A stretch of DNA of 64,000 nt from Cylindrodendrum hubeiense (taxonomy: Eukaryota; Ascomycota; Sordariomycetes; Hypocreales; Nectriaceae). Position 1 is the first letter of the stretch; each line of letters starts with the position of its first letter. Under the pieces are notes generated by a model. That model worked only from the letters and a program-made list of their open reading frames with translations. It was not told where the DNA came from and made no database searches. A program made the position numbers and the translations under genes. The stretch covers positions 1 through 64,000 of the forward strand of contig JAANBB010000046.1 in the NCBI GenBank assembly GCA_014621425.1, given 5' to 3'. Of the stretch, positions 21,499 to 33,904 are shown piece by piece.

Positions 21499-21828
21499 CA
21501 TCTTGCATCTGCAGCGTGGTAAACCCCTATCAAGTTGCTGCAAGTACGCACACAGTGGGGAGTATAATGGTGACATCAAGGAGGGACTAGACTAAATTCT
21601 CTTGTTGAGCACACCAGAACATTGCCTACTGCCGCCATGATCCACCAGTGGGCACACACGTGAATCGTAGCCATTGCCGAGCTGGTGCAAAGCCGCCACA
21701 CCACGGCAAAGTCGGCCCAGGACACTGCAGTGTTGGGGAGCTACTGAGCCAACATGAGGGCTCATTCGTGGTCTCACGGATGTGATTGGTAATACAGCAC
21801 TTAGTCCACCCTCTGGCCGTGGAGGCCT

Positions 21829-21840
21829 AAATTTGTCATC
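21829..21840 (+). promoter_or_regulatory. AAATTTGTCATC motif, copy 6
   Basis: Exact 12-mer 175 bp before the isochorismatase-like start codon, close to the spacing seen for copies 1 and 4 relative to their genes. Confidence 0.65.
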
Positions 21841-22014
21841 AACGCCGCCGCATTTATGAGCTCAGGATGACGGTGGCCATGCATCTCTTCAGCACTTGAG
21901 ACTCCTGTACACTGTCTACTTAATTGAGTATTTAATACATTCCAACACCCCTTCTCTTTAGTATCTGAAGCACTTCATCTCAACCCAATCCTTTCAACAC
22001 TCACTATCAACATC

Positions 22015-22898
22015 ATGTCTGCCCCCACCACCTCGGCTCCCAAGACGGCCATCGTCCTCATTGACCCCTACAACGACTTCATCCACCCTGAGGGCAAATT
22101 GTACGGTCGAGTCAGTGAATCGCTTACTGCCTCCGACACTGTTTCCCACCTGAAGGAAATCGTCAAGGCCGCCCGTGAAGCCCATATTCCAATCTACTAT
22201 GGGCTTCATCAGACTTGGAGGGAGGGCAATTACAAGGAGTGGCAGCATATGAACTCGTCGACGACGGCACTGAAGAGCAGCAAGGCCTTCGAGGAGGGAA
22301 GTTGGGGAGCTGAGATCTTGGAAGGGCTCGAGCCGGATGTGCTGGGCAATGGGGACGTGGTTGTCAGCAAGCACTGGAACAGCAGGTGAGTCTTACCTTC
22401 AGGCGGGAGATCAAACGATGCACAGGAAGGGTGTTCGGCATTAGATCTCAATTTTGTCGCCCAGAGTATGCTTGTTGATCGCTAACAATACGCGATGGTC
22501 ACAGCTCATTCGCCAACACCGACTTGGACTATCAGCTCCATCAACGCGAAATCACCCATCTGGTCATGGCCGGCATGGTTGCAAACACCTGCCTCGAGAC
22601 TACAGCCCGATACGGCAGAGAGCTGTAAGTAACTATACTGGTTCTCAATGTGAATTGAATCCACTGCAAGGCAAAAGCTGACAGGTTGCGATCTAATCAG
22701 GGGTTATCATGTTACCCTTCTGTAAGTATTGGTTCTTCCTCACCTTTTTCCTCCTACCAACTAATACATTAATAAAGGACTGATGGCACCGCTGGATTCT
22801 CAACTGCCGCCAAAGATGCCGCAACGAATCTCATTTGGCCGATGATCGTGGACAGAGTGATGACGGTCGGCGAATGGACCTCGACGCTCAAGAATTAG
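22015..22898 (+). CDS. Isochorismatase-like cysteine hydrolase
   Basis: Four exons (22015-22385, 22505-22624, 22701-22721, 22778-22898) join in phase to 210 residues; exon 3 is a 21-nt microexon. The family hydrolyses amides, carbamoyl groups or vinyl ethers (isochorismatase, N-carbamoylsarcosine amidase, the ureidoacrylate amidohydrolase RutB). The catalytic triad is visible: Asp in VLIDPYNDF near residue 19, Lys in VSKHWNS near residue 120, and Cys in MVANTCLETTAR near residue 148. The cis-peptide region GMVANTC fits the amidohydrolase branch, where Cys is the nucleophile, better than a plain isochorismatase. Exact motif copies lie 175 and 517 bp upstream. With a RidA gene in the same motif group, the RutB/RutC-like pairing is notable, but the substrate is unknown. 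Confidence 0.85.
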
Positions 22899-23166
22899 GG
22901 GGTCTCCAAGCACTGTTCATGGATTTCTATCTGCCCCGCAGTCCCAGCGTATCGATCCATCTAACTCTATCATGGTTCTGATCTAACAATGCTGGAAACG
23001 AATTTAGTATAGTTTGAATGTGCTAGTCGGTGCCGCCAATCAAGTAGCAATTCAGAATCATCATATGACTCCTTGGTTGCAGTGTGTGCTCGCTCTACTT
23101 TACATGACCGCAGGCGTGCAGAGGCCTCAAGACTCTGTCAGCGACGTCTTGTCTTCATTGACAACT

Positions 23167-23253
23167 CCCCGAGTAGCTCAGCTGGAAGAGCGTTCGGCTG
23201 TAACTGCCACCTTCGTTACCGAAAGGTCACCTGTTCGAGCCAGGTCTCGGGGA
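23167..23253 (+). tRNA. tRNA-Tyr: tRNA-Tyr (GTA) with 14-nt intron
   Basis: A full cloverleaf can be drawn: acceptor CCCCGAG/CTCGGGG, D arm GCTC…GAGC, anticodon stem TTCGG/CCGAA, T stem ACCTG/CAGGT with TTCGAGC loop, and discriminator A. The loop CTGTAA is cut one base after the GTA anticodon by a 14-nt insert, the standard place of nuclear tRNA introns. Tyr tRNAs of fungi normally carry such an intron. Confidence 0.93.
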
Positions 23254-23818
23254 TTTCATTTTTTGCCTTTTCTGAAATCTTCTTTGTCAGTTTTCTAGCC
23301 AGGCATTGTAACTTGCTTCTGAGAAGTGTGAGGTTGCATCTTTTTAATAAACGTAACGGGCAAATAATTTTTTATCGGCAAGTATTGGGTGAGGCGTTCC
23401 CCGGTCCGGGGATTCTGGTGGAGCCCGAAGCATTCGATGACTGGACCATATGCTCAAGGGGAGCACACCCGCAACTGCCAAATAAGTATTATCACCTACG
23501 GTAGCTTTTCTAATCAATCTAATATATCCTAGAACCCAAATCAACCGCACGCTTAGCTGAGCTGCCTTCGTTCAGGGCGAGTACTGTCGGTTTAAGGGCA
23601 ACTACATGCTGACTGAGCCCAACGGCTGAAGTTTAGTTCCTTGACGCCGTGGTCAAGACCGGAGGTACCTTTTAACTGTACTCTCCCGGCAACAAAGCAA
23701 TCACAGACCCTGTGATCTTGGAAGTTTTCAAGTGTCAAAATTCCCGAGGCTTGTTGTTGTAGAGGATATGAAGATAGTATTAAATGTACAGTATAGCCTT
23801 TTATGCTCTCTATGATAC
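23254..23818. other. Intergenic, no gene seen
   Basis: Follows the tRNA; a T-run (TTTCATTTTTTG) just after it probably serves as the Pol III terminator. Nothing else is supported up to the MFS gene end. Confidence 0.4.
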
Positions 23819-25437
23819 TCAAGCTTTCCATCCGCCAATTTTCTTCGTCTTTGACATCCTAGCCCCAACGAAGCAACCCATTCCTAGCAGCAGCGACACA
23901 CCTGCAAAGCCCTGCGCACCGTAATATTTCCCATCCATGGCCGTAATAATCGCACCCTCGATAGGCGGCCCCGTCAACACGGCAAAGCTTACAATCGTCA
24001 GCACCATGCCAATGCGGACACCTGCCTTGCTCAGGTCCGTTGTCAACGAGCTGAGCGCAGCAGGGAACAGGCTTTGGATGCCGCCGCCGAAGATGCCGTA
24101 GAAAGTCGTCCACACGTATATTCCCGTCGGGGATTCGACAGCAACCCAGCAGAGCGTCAACAGACCGGAGAGGAACGAGATGGGTATGAAAATATTGATC
24201 GGGCCAAAGCGGTCGGCGATGTAATTGGGTACCGTGCGGCCGATGATGCCCATGGCGTTGAGCAAGATCAGCAAGTTGAGAGACTCAAGCGTGTTAAAAG
24301 CCGGCTTGATAATGTCACGAGAAAACGAGGCCACGAAGTAGAAGGCACAATAGACGCCCCACAAAGACTGCAGTTATGACGATTAGTATTGAGGTCAATA
24401 TTAGATGGGGATCAGAAGCTGGTGGGAGATGCTCACCAAAAAGGCGCCCGCAGCGTAGAAGCTATATGCTGGGTCTTTGAACGCCGCCCAATCGATCAAT
24501 GGGCCTGTCTGTCGCGGCGGGATCCTCGGTTTAATGATCAACAAACACACAATGAGGTTTGCAAGAAGGATAAAGCCGATGGCGCGCATTGTCCATGGGA
24601 ATCCCGCCGATGGCAGCAACTGTCGTGCCATGATGGGGAACACGACTCCTCCCGTTACGCTTCCGCAGGCGGCGATGCCGATCGCTATCGAGCGCTTTGT
24701 GCTAAAGTATGTCGATAAAATCGTGAGAGTCGGGGTGAATATGCAGCCATTGCCGATTCCGATGCATATACCGTGTGAGAGGAGGAGCTGCCAGTATGTC
24801 GTAGCGACAGAGGCGGTGTAGATGCCGACAAGCTGGAATACGGCGCCCGTAAGAAAGACATGTCGAAAATAGCCGGCGTCAGTGATACGACCAGCTAATG
24901 TTCCAATGAAGAACAGTAAGAAAGTTTGCAGAGATCCAATCCACGAGATGTCCGAGGGCTCGCGTCCAAGGGATGTTGTGTAGTAGGCTTGAAACACGCC
25001 AAAGGAGTTGACAAAGCCCCAGGAGTTCATGACAACCAAGTGACAACCCAGCACTGATACAATTTCGGTGTTAGCAGATGCTATAAGAGTTTTGATTGGC
25101 AATTCGAATGTCACCCAATCGGATAGCGGAATTTTTAATTACCTTGCAGCCACGCTTGGAGTCCGCCATCTGGAGGTGGCCCGGGTTGAATGGTTGAGCT
25201 GACACGGCTCAAGCTGCGTCGGATAACTCCTCCTAAAGAATGGCCCTGCGCCTGCGACTCATATTCGTCATCGGGCGGCTGTGGTGATTCCTCTCGTACT
25301 GTCCGGCTGTCGTCTTGATCGCTGCCCTCTCCATGGCTCGAGGTTTTCTCATCGCCATCCCATTGCGTCGCCGGGGCTTCCTTTTCAATATCTAGGGCCT
25401 GGTCAAGCCTTGGCGTTTCCATTGAGTCTTTGGACAT
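23819..25437 (-). CDS. MFS monocarboxylate-type transporter (MCT family)
   Basis: Three exons (25143-25437, 24437-25053, 23819-24367) join in phase to 486 residues. A long acidic cytosolic N-terminus of about 90 residues ends with PPPDGGLQAWLQ, the family's signature stretch before TM1; the first helix then reads VLGCHLVVMNSWGFVNSFGVFQAYY. About 12 helices follow, with a soluble loop (KPRIPPRQTGPLIDW) between the two halves. The MCT class moves lactate, pyruvate or other monocarboxylates, and in fungi also riboflavin or unknown acids. Both introns have GT-AG borders (GTAATT, GTGAGC). Keto or semialdehyde acids from the neighbouring tautomerase/RidA group would suit such a carrier, but no exact copy of the shared motif lies upstream. 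Confidence 0.87.
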
Positions 25438-27415
25438 CCTGGAGCAGCCACGTTACGACGGTGGTGTCAATACGCGGGATTGTGACGAGCGGGGGAAAGA
25501 CTGGACAATACACGCCGGCAATATTTATTGCTTGGGACAATTGAGCGGTCGAGTCACTGCTGACCAATGTATTTTGCACTAACCTAGGTTACCGGCTAAC
25601 GAGGCCAGTCATCGCTCCGGACCGGACAGAGATGGATGAGGAACTGGTTGTGGTTTAGCGGCGCCCTTCGCATGGCATGGCATCCTCCCCCTCTACGGCC
25701 CAATCCTACCTGGTCGGCCGAGAGCCGGTTGTATTATGATATACTACTGTTTATCTCTTGCGGTTCCGATCTTGATACCCCACATTTCTTTCATAAAATC
25801 TCAAAGATCCCCGTGATCGGCCCCATTAGCCTGATCCACCATCGTCTCAATTTGTTACGGAAAGAGATACAACCGTGGGAAAAAGCCATGGTCGCAACCG
25901 CTCACCTCAATTTTGAGCAGAGCCCGTCAGCTACGCAGGAATGGCACTCTCAAGCTTCCGTCTGACGGTCTTTTCTACTTTGAGCATCATCAGAGTTCAT
26001 CTAGCTAACGGCTTTAAGCCGGGCCTAGCACATTCACGCCACATGACGATGATAAGAACTGTAGTTGACCAGTGAAAACGAGTCCATCTCTGTCCTTGTG
26101 ACCAGGACTGGCCTCGGCTCGATTTGTCTCTCCCCTCTCTCTCGTTGCTGTCGGACACTTCTCCGCCGGCCAGATTTGTCACCACACACGTCATAATTCC
26201 CGTCGAGCGAATGCCTTTTGTGCAGCCACAATTATTCCCACCGTCGTTCCCGTTAAGCCGTGTTCTCATTATGCCAGTTCTCTCCGTTGTGCCTAGTCTA
26301 GCCGACGGCTGGTTGACCTGCATTTGTGCGACCTCGCGCTTCCTTATCGCGTTGGTGATTATGTAATAGAATGTTAACTCATCCGAAACAAGAAAGTAAT
26401 TCCGACGGCAGAAATTTACTGGTGGATCTTGGTTCGATTCGTAGTAAGGAGTAAGTACCAAAAGAAGTGGGCTGGTCCACAACGGAGAGCTGATAACGAC
26501 TCTGACAATGGAGAGCGGAGTAATCCCGGGGTACGGAGGATGAAGCGACTAGCGAGAACGGAGAGAGCGGAAAGAGACGGAGTAAAGGGATTTTTCAACA
26601 GACGGCCAGCAGATCTAAGCTTTCAATATCTCTCGAACGGGAGTGTCCACTTTTCCGTCCGTCTCGTCCCGTCTCCCTGAGCACATCCCGGGTCGGGATC
26701 CACGAACCTCCGGGCACACGACACGGTACGGGCCCGTCACCTCCGTCGTCAACATCGACCCAACCGGAAAGCCAGCTTCCGGGCAGTGTTGGCAAGTAGG
26801 ATTCGAGAACTTGGACTGATATGAACTGGCAAATTGCCATGAAGCCCACTCATATGATCGAGATACTCTGGATATATGTGTGCTGTCATGGAGCCCTCCT
26901 CATCACCCACTGCTCAAAGAGGCTTGCTAATCTGCATCGCCGCATTCCACTCAATTACTGGACTTAATTGGTAGATCCTTGAGCAGAACTTGCTACGATT
27001 TTATATCATCACCCCTCAACCACGCTGGCGGCTCAATGGGTGCCATGTGATTTTGCATGCCAGTGAGTGCTCCTACCCTATACCTCTTCGAGCACGCTTG
27101 ACGTTGGGACCTTGGGGAAGACTGCTTGGATTACTGGGCGGCAGATGATTGGCAACCTTCCCTGAATGGAAGTCCTGAATGGATATTTATTGAGCTCTAC
27201 ATTTAATTGTCTCAGGAATAAAGTATGGTAGATACTTGGTGTGTGCTGGAGCTCAGAGTCTTTGGAGACTGCTTTGGAAGCTTGGGCAATTGCCGTTGAC
27301 AAGTACCGTAACAGCTCTCAATAAAAACAGCCATGGATTGTATATAGATTCATAGGCAACAACAATATAACTATAGAAATAGAGCTGAGTATAATGTCTG
27401 CTAACTTCACATACA
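25438..27415. other. 2-kb gene-poor stretch
   Basis: Several frames of 60-160 codons overlap on both strands without domain, splice logic or codon regularity. At 26172-26183 the sequence AGATTTGTCACC matches the shared 12-mer at 10 of 12 bases, which I do not count as a copy. I see no transposon ends or repeats. Confidence 0.4.
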
Positions 27416-29548
27416 TTATTCGGTGTTATGGTTATCCAGATCCTCCAGCTCTTCAATGGTTTCTTTTCCCTCCAAGACAGATTTAGGTCCCCAACCAACT
27501 GTGCTGATAATGTGTTGCTCGGAGGACAGTTGAAGCATGTTCTTGCGATGATCTTTGCTCAACACACCACGAGTGATTCCAGGGTAGTCGAAGATGCAGT
27601 CCAGAGCCTCCAGCGAAAGGCCTGAAGTTTCCGGAAAAAAGAAATAGATGATTGGGATAAAGGAAGCGTTTAGAACGGAGAAGATGACATATGTCCTTGC
27701 AAATCAATGTTAGCGTAAAGTCCAAAGGCCATGAGTAGCTCATTGTCAAGGCAACTTACTTCCAGCCGATATTTGTGGTGCAAATTGGGGTGATCATGAC
27801 GACCATAAAGGTGAACAACCAGTTGCTCATAACAGAGAGCGAAACTCCGCGGCTTCGAGTGCGCAAGTTGGTAATTTCGGCGGGATAAAAGAAGGGGATG
27901 GCCAAAAATCCCTGCGCGTAGCAAGTGTTGAACAAGAAAAAGCATGCCACGGCGACGATGCCCATGGCATAGCTGCCAGATTGGTCTTCGAACTTGGTAA
28001 CATACCAAATAGCAGCAGAGAGAATTACCATGGAAATCGTCTGACCGGTGGCACTGAAAAGCAACAGCTTTCTCCTTCCGAACCTCTCAATTGTCCAAAT
28101 TGGGATCAAGGATGCGACGAGGTATTCAATGCCGTTGATACCTCCGACAAGGAGAGATGTTTTCCGATCTAAACCAACTGAATTCTCGAGGACGTAAGAA
28201 ATATAGTATGTCAAAAGATTGATTCTAGTAGAGAAGATTGTTAGCTACCAGAATAGAGTGTATTGGGATCTTTCAGGATACGCTTACCCGCTCAGTTGCT
28301 GGCAGGCCATAACCCCCGCACAGAGGGCCATGCGTCTCCAATTTTGCATCTTTCCGCCGTGGAAAAGTTCGGCAAAGGAGAAGGCGCCTTCTGCTGCTTT
28401 TTCCATCTCTCGAGCGCTGACAATATTGTTGTAAGTCGCGTTGATAGTTCTGGTGTGTTTAATCTCGCTGTTGTCCTTGTCCTTTGGCTTTGGGGTGATC
28501 CATTCCAAGACTTCTCGGGCTTCTTCGTCGAGTCCTGCAGATACAAGCCATCGAGGAGATTCCGGAAGAACTAGATAGTGGTATGGTTAATGATCCAGCT
28601 TTTAAAGCTAGAGCGTGACGTAAAAACGCTGTTCAAGTAGAAACAAAACACTTACAAACAACCATGACCATCATCATGAGACCAAAGAGTATCTGAAGGG
28701 CTGTACAGAACTATCAGTATGTGATATAGGGCTCATGTCGATTATTACCAACCGATTGGAAAGCGGAATTGCATATCGTTCGTGTAGTTTGCACAGGCAT
28801 AATCCACCCTGGATATTTGTCAGTTTCTTGTTCGCCATGAAAGAAGAAAGCCGAGTATAGCTTACCAATACGCGATGACTACGCCCCAGATGATGAGCCA
28901 TCCGTTGAATGCCGCAATCTTTCCTCGTTCATCGTGTCCTGAGATCTCTGATGCCCATGTTGGAATAGTTGAGAAGTTCAAGCCATTGCCCTGCGAAAAT
29001 GATGGTCAGTACCCTGGCGACTTGTGAAGAGTTTGGAAGCAATCTTTACTTACCAATCCGGTGACAATACGACCGGCAATAAGATGGGTCATGTTTTGAG
29101 CAACGGTTTGTATGGATGCACCTACTACCATGACTAGAACTCCAATGACCATGCAGGTGCGTCGACTGAAGCTCTCGCCCCAAACGAAGGAAAAACAAGC
29201 ACCGAAGAAGCATCCGATCTCGTAGATGGCTATCGCAGACTGCGTTTAGCCCAAAGTTTCACATTTCACAGCTGACGGATGACTCACCAACCATGAGCCC
29301 AAGCGTGGTAGCGTCGGGGTCCTTGAAAGTGAGGCTGAAAGGTGTTCCTTCAGAGCCGATAAGGCCAGCCATGACGCCCTGGTCGTAACCAAGTAGCTGG
29401 GGACCGTTAGACGTGAATTGGAGAAGACCGCATCATTAAATTGAGGTATGCTCACCAACATGCCAAGGCCCGCAGCGACGGCTACGGTGTTAATGACAAT
29501 CTGTCCCTGTCCGACAAAGTCGTAGCGACGAGTGCGAAGGAATCTCAT
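27416..29548 (-). CDS. MFS sugar transporter
   Basis: A many-exon gene (about eight exons with short GT-AG introns) for a 12-TM sugar porter of roughly 540 residues at the plasma membrane. The first exon starts MRFLRTRRYDFVGQGQIV and leads into TM1; the next begins LLGYDQGVMAGLIG, the TM1 hallmark of the family. Further marks are HLIAGRIVTGLGNG (TM4), LPESPRWL at the start of the central loop, QQLSGINLLTYYISYVL (TM7, sugar-binding Gln-Gln), ERFGRRKLLL and FFPETSGLSLEALD near the C-terminus. I start at 29548 and not at 29596 because the upstream 16 codons are Pro/His-rich and unlike the family. The substrate could be a hexose, pentose, quinate or disaccharide; the sequence alone does not decide. 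The stop TAA is at 27416-27418. Confidence 0.88.
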
Positions 29549-30350
29549 AGTGATGGTGGTGGATGGATGGGGGAATATAGTATGGAATGGAGCCAATGGA
29601 GCTTTGTAGACTCAATAGGACCGTGATCTAATGGAATGAATGATGTATTGTCACGACCGGATTATTTGGAGATTGAGAGGACTGTTATACATTTCGTCCG
29701 TTGTAGTCGGTCTCAATTCTTCACGGCCATAACATCCATCCCCTGGGGCAGTCGAGGGCTCCTTCGCATACCCCGCTCACCCCAGACGCTAAAGTGTGGA
29801 GGAGGCGACTTTCAGCCCCAGCCCAGATTTGTGAGCCAGGGGAAGCCACCTGGGGCCTGGCTGCGGTTTGTCTGGGGTATTGCGTCTGTAACAGTCGAAT
29901 TGGGCGAGGATGGAGTAGTCGCAGCCGCAGCCTCCAGGCTTGTGAGTTAGCGTTGCATGCGAGAGGCCGACTTAACGGCATTCAAAGCGGAAATACCACA
30001 CACACATGTGGTGAATCAGACGACGCTTCCGACATCCCAAGGAGCCCTGAGATGGGGAGTTGGATGCGCACCTCGTGGCTTGTCAGGGTTTACCGTCTCG
30101 ATCTGCAGGCATCAAGCCCTAGCTCACCACTTTCGCTACAACATGCCCTCCGGACCGGGAGGCATCAAATCAAGCTCAGGGCTTGGAAACGACACGCGAC
30201 ACACATGAGGAGCAAGGTTTGAACCAAGCCTTTCGCTACGAGCTACCACTTGGACTTGGGGGGAATCAACCCCAGAACGAGGAAGCTGTATGCGACGCAC
30301 AAGTGCATCGACTAGTTTAACCCACGTGCCTCGTTTTACGCCACCACACC
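29549..30350. other. Divergent promoter region, no gene seen
   Basis: Lies between the divergent sugar transporter and the epoxide hydrolase. Open frames here are long on both strands because the region is GC-rich and repetitive (CCCCAG/CTGGGG-type words near 29740-29880), but none has a domain. Confidence 0.4.
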
Positions 30351-30497
30351 ATGACACACAGTTTGGGAATCCACTTCAATCGCCTGCGACTCTTCATTAC
30401 AGCGTTCATCCTGTTCTCTTGTGCTTGGCCAATCTCTGGTACAAATCTACTTGCCCACTTTCTCTCGATCCCGCCAACTCGCAAAACGTCCTCAAAC

Positions 30498-31999
30498 ATG
30501 ACTGACATTATCCCGTTTCAGGTGAGCAATCTCAACAATGAAGCAAGTCATTTTCATGCTGCTAACTTCATTCATGATTGAAGGTCCATGTCCCAGACAG
30601 TCTCCTCGAAGAGACAAAGGTGAAGCTGAAATATGCTCGATTGGATCATGGCATGGCCGATGTAGAATGGAACGACCTCGAAATTGGCCACATTGCTTTC
30701 AAAGAGTTGGTCAAATTCTGGCGCGATGAATACGACTGGCGAAAGTTCGAGGTCCATCTCAACACCTTTCATCACTTCAAAACCCCAATCCAGGTGACTG
30801 GATTTGAAGCTCTGGATATCCATTTCCTACACCATCGATCTTCCAGGCCCGATGCTATACCTCTGTTGTTTGTCCATGGCTGGTGAGTGCATTGCATATC
30901 TGGCCCCATCCTCATCTCACACAGTTATCAGGCCTGGGTCATTCCTGGAATCCCTGAAACTCATCCCACTATTGACTGAGCCGACAAACGGCTCCCAAGC
31001 CTTTCATGTCGTTGCGCCCTCAATCCCTGGCTATGGGTTCAGCAGTTATTCCAAAAAGTCGGGCTTCGGACTTGAGCAGCACGCAGAATGCTTCGCAAAA
31101 CTGATGCAAAAGATCGGCTACGAGAAATATGTTTGCCAAGTGAGTGCCTGTATTGTTCTCTGCCATTATTGAATGTAGACTAATTATGTTTCTTGCATAG
31201 GGAGGTGATTGGGGGTCGTCAGTCGTTCGTTACATGGCGTTAAACCACCCCGAGTCCGTGTTAGCCATACACATTAATATGTTTCTGGCGTTGCCTCCCA
31301 GCCCAGAGAAGTCTAAAGAGAAGTTTGAACGTTACAAGAATAATGCCTATAGCGATCAAGAGTTGAAAAACCTGGACAGGACACATTGGTTCGCAACTGA
31401 TGAGGTATGAATTTCCCTTTGCAGAATTCTGGATTGGGCTCATCTCATTGTGAATTCTCAGCGTGGCTACCAACGCATCCAGGAGACCAAATGTGTCACG
31501 CTTGGCTATGCGCTGCATGATTCTCCTGTTGGGATGCTTGCCTGGTTTGTGGGGAAGTTGAAAGCGTGGACGGATGATTATCCGTGGACGAAGGAAGAAC
31601 TGATTCACTGGGCATTCATTCATTACCAAGGAAGTCCAAGCGCTGCCATGCAGATCTACAAGGAGGCAGAATCCGTCCTGAACGAGAATCCGAACAGCAT
31701 GCTTGGACGATATATCTCGCAGCCAGTTGGCGGCTCGTTGTTTCCGAAAGAGGTGCGTATCTGTCTGCAAAGCCAACTGGAGCAGCAAGATTCTGTCAAA
31801 TTTCCGAATATTTTATTGACTGTGATAGCTGTGGTTGTACCCCCGCGACTGGATGGCTGAAACGTGCAACATTCAGTTCTGGAGGCAACATGAGAAAGGC
31901 GGGCACTTCATTGCATGGGAACGGCCAGAAGCTCTTGCAGCAGATGTAGCAGAGTTCTACCGAAAGACGGGTCCTGTTTTTGGAGGTCAGCTTGAATAA
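30498..31999 (+). CDS. Epoxide hydrolase (microsomal type, EHN + alpha/beta hydrolase)
   Basis: About five exons encode a protein of roughly 400 residues that opens epoxides to diols. The N-terminal EHN domain starts FQVHVPDSLLEETKVKLKYARL and includes the DYDWRK-x-E-x-LN-x-FHHFKT stretch typical of this family. The hydrolase core then shows the HGWPGS oxyanion motif (split by an intron), GGDWGSSV with the nucleophilic Asp, and GGHFIAWERPE with the catalytic His near the C-terminus. I start at Met 30498 (MTDIIPFQ), a usual family start. The frame is also open from 30351, which would add a hydrophobic leader (LFITAFILFSCAWPISG) that could act as membrane anchor; I cannot choose with certainty. 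Neighbours are transporters and oxidoreductases, which suggests breakdown or detoxification of a small compound. Confidence 0.88.
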
Positions 32000-32687
32000 T
32001 CATCCCTACGGAAGAATAGCAGCTAGCTCCCAGACGTCTATTTCTGGGTAGTGTGTGATGGGCAGTAGTAATAGCTCATAATACAGCCCTTGCATAGAAA
32101 GTATTTGTCTTCATTGTACTCTCAGCTTCCCCAAAAGAAACATGCAGATAGATGATGATTGAGCGCTTGGAACTTACTAGTCAAGCTATGATTTGCGAAA
32201 AGAGTGATCTAAATTCTGTTTCATGTTATTAGACATTTACATTGGTGTCCCAGGAACTCCGGCGTAACCACAACATGTCGAGGTATTGAGCTTGTGAACA
32301 CATCTGGTGGCCTCTCGGCTGGATAGACAACGTTAGTCAAGCCTAGGGGTCTCTTTGCCTACATCAAGGGGACGTTGCAATGACGTTATCCCGAACCAAG
32401 AGAGGCGTTAGTCAAACATTGCACGAACGATATGAGCCCAAGTGATGTATCTGTACTACGCATATACAGACTGCACAAACATGAAAAGATCGGCATGGTG
32501 TTATCTTAACAATAAATGTCTCCTCATTATTTTTAGGGGATCACATGTGTGTTATCATGCAGTAATTTACTGATCGGATGTTTCATTCAACGGACCGTCA
32601 ACAAGCCCTGTTTTTCTACTTGTCTCTCGTTTGCGGATTTGAAGTGCTACGCCCAAGAACAGAAATTGCAGTACCTCATAGTGATAA

Positions 32688-33904
32688 CTACGTAAATAGT
32701 CGCAATGGTCGACCTGGGAGATAAACACCCGGGTCATTGAAATGCAGTCCCATGTCGAGCTCGGCAATCTTGTCCAACTCCTGTTGCTCCATGTCAAAAC
32801 TAGTAACATCTAGGTTCTCTGCCATCCTCGCCTGTTTGTTACTCTTTGGAATCACGCAAATACCGCGCTGTGTGGCCCAGCGCAGCAAAATCTGTGCTGA
32901 TGTTTTATTGTACTTGGCAGCGAGCTCGATGATCAAAGGAACTTCGAATAGCGAAGGAGTCGCACTGGCCTTCGTGGGGAAATTTGGAGGCAGTTCTAGG
33001 AAGGACTGCGGGCCGAAGGAGCTGTATCCAGTGACCAAAATTCCTTGATCGTTGCAGAAATCTGTCAGATTCTTCTGGACAAGGTACGGATGATGCTCTA
33101 GCACTTAGATTAGCTTTCCATCTTGAACACAGGACCATCGCTGGGGGCATTACCAATCTGCAACATAGAGGGCTTAACCTTCGCGTAAGTGAATATGTCA
33201 AAGATCGCTTGCGAGTTGAAGTTCGAGATGCCGATGTTTTTGACCAAACCCTCATTGTGAAGCTCCTCTAGAGCTTCCCAGGTCTCTCGTATGGGTGTAG
33301 GCTCCAGTCTCACCTGAGACTCTCCATCGTAATACCAACCCTAGACAGTTTAGCATCTCTTGATTTAGCTAAAGCTTGTTGATTGGCGTCAAAACTCACT
33401 CTGGTACATTCTGGGTTATACGCGAGAGCGATTGGAAAGTGAATCAAGTAGAGGTCAATGTATCCAAGGCCCCACTCCTCGACCTGCTTAGTGGCTACTT
33501 CAACCGCTCGCTGTCTATTTTTAATTCTGAGATTAGTTCATGACGATCATTTGTAGATTGATAGTGCATTGTCGAGACGTACCTCTGGTGGCATGTATTC
33601 CACAACTTAGTCGTGATAAAAATATCCTCTCGCTTGACAAGACCATCTTTAATTGCTCTCCGGATGCCCTGGCCCGCTTCTTTCTCGTTTCCATAGTCAT
33701 AGGCCCCATCAAACAATCTGTAGCCAGATTTGATGGCCTGCGTGAAGAATTTATCAGCATCTAACTTCATGTCTCAGTGGTATGTCTCACCTCGTAGACC
33801 AAGTCTGCAGCATTCTCAGGTGCAACCTTCCACAGACCGAACCCTACCTGAGGGATCGGCTGGCCGGAGCCTGGAAGTGTTAGAGAGGGGGTTCGAGACG
33901 ACAT
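32688..33904 (-). CDS. Aldo-keto reductase, xylose-reductase-like
   Basis: About five exons encode a (beta/alpha)8 NAD(P)H-dependent reductase of roughly 320 residues. The start [21 protein letters not shown] leads into GFGLWKV. The catalytic tetrad of the family is visible: Asp and Tyr in [10 protein letters not shown], Lys in ITTKLW and His in [14 protein letters not shown] near the C-terminus is the NADP(H)-binding motif. The stretch [22 protein letters not shown] resembles D-xylose reductases, so the substrate is probably an aldose or similar aldehyde. The C-terminus ([13 protein letters not shown]) is longer and unlike the usual one, so a further small exon is possible. It is divergent from the SDR gene at 34822. 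Confidence 0.85.

Noticed and set aside
26172..26183. AGATTTGTCACC as a further copy of the shared 12-mer
   Set aside because: Two mismatches, outside the group and far from the nearest start codon; this level of similarity can arise by chance.
25997..26482. 161-codon minus-strand frame
   Set aside because: No domain, overlapped by frames on the other strand, no promoter or splice context.
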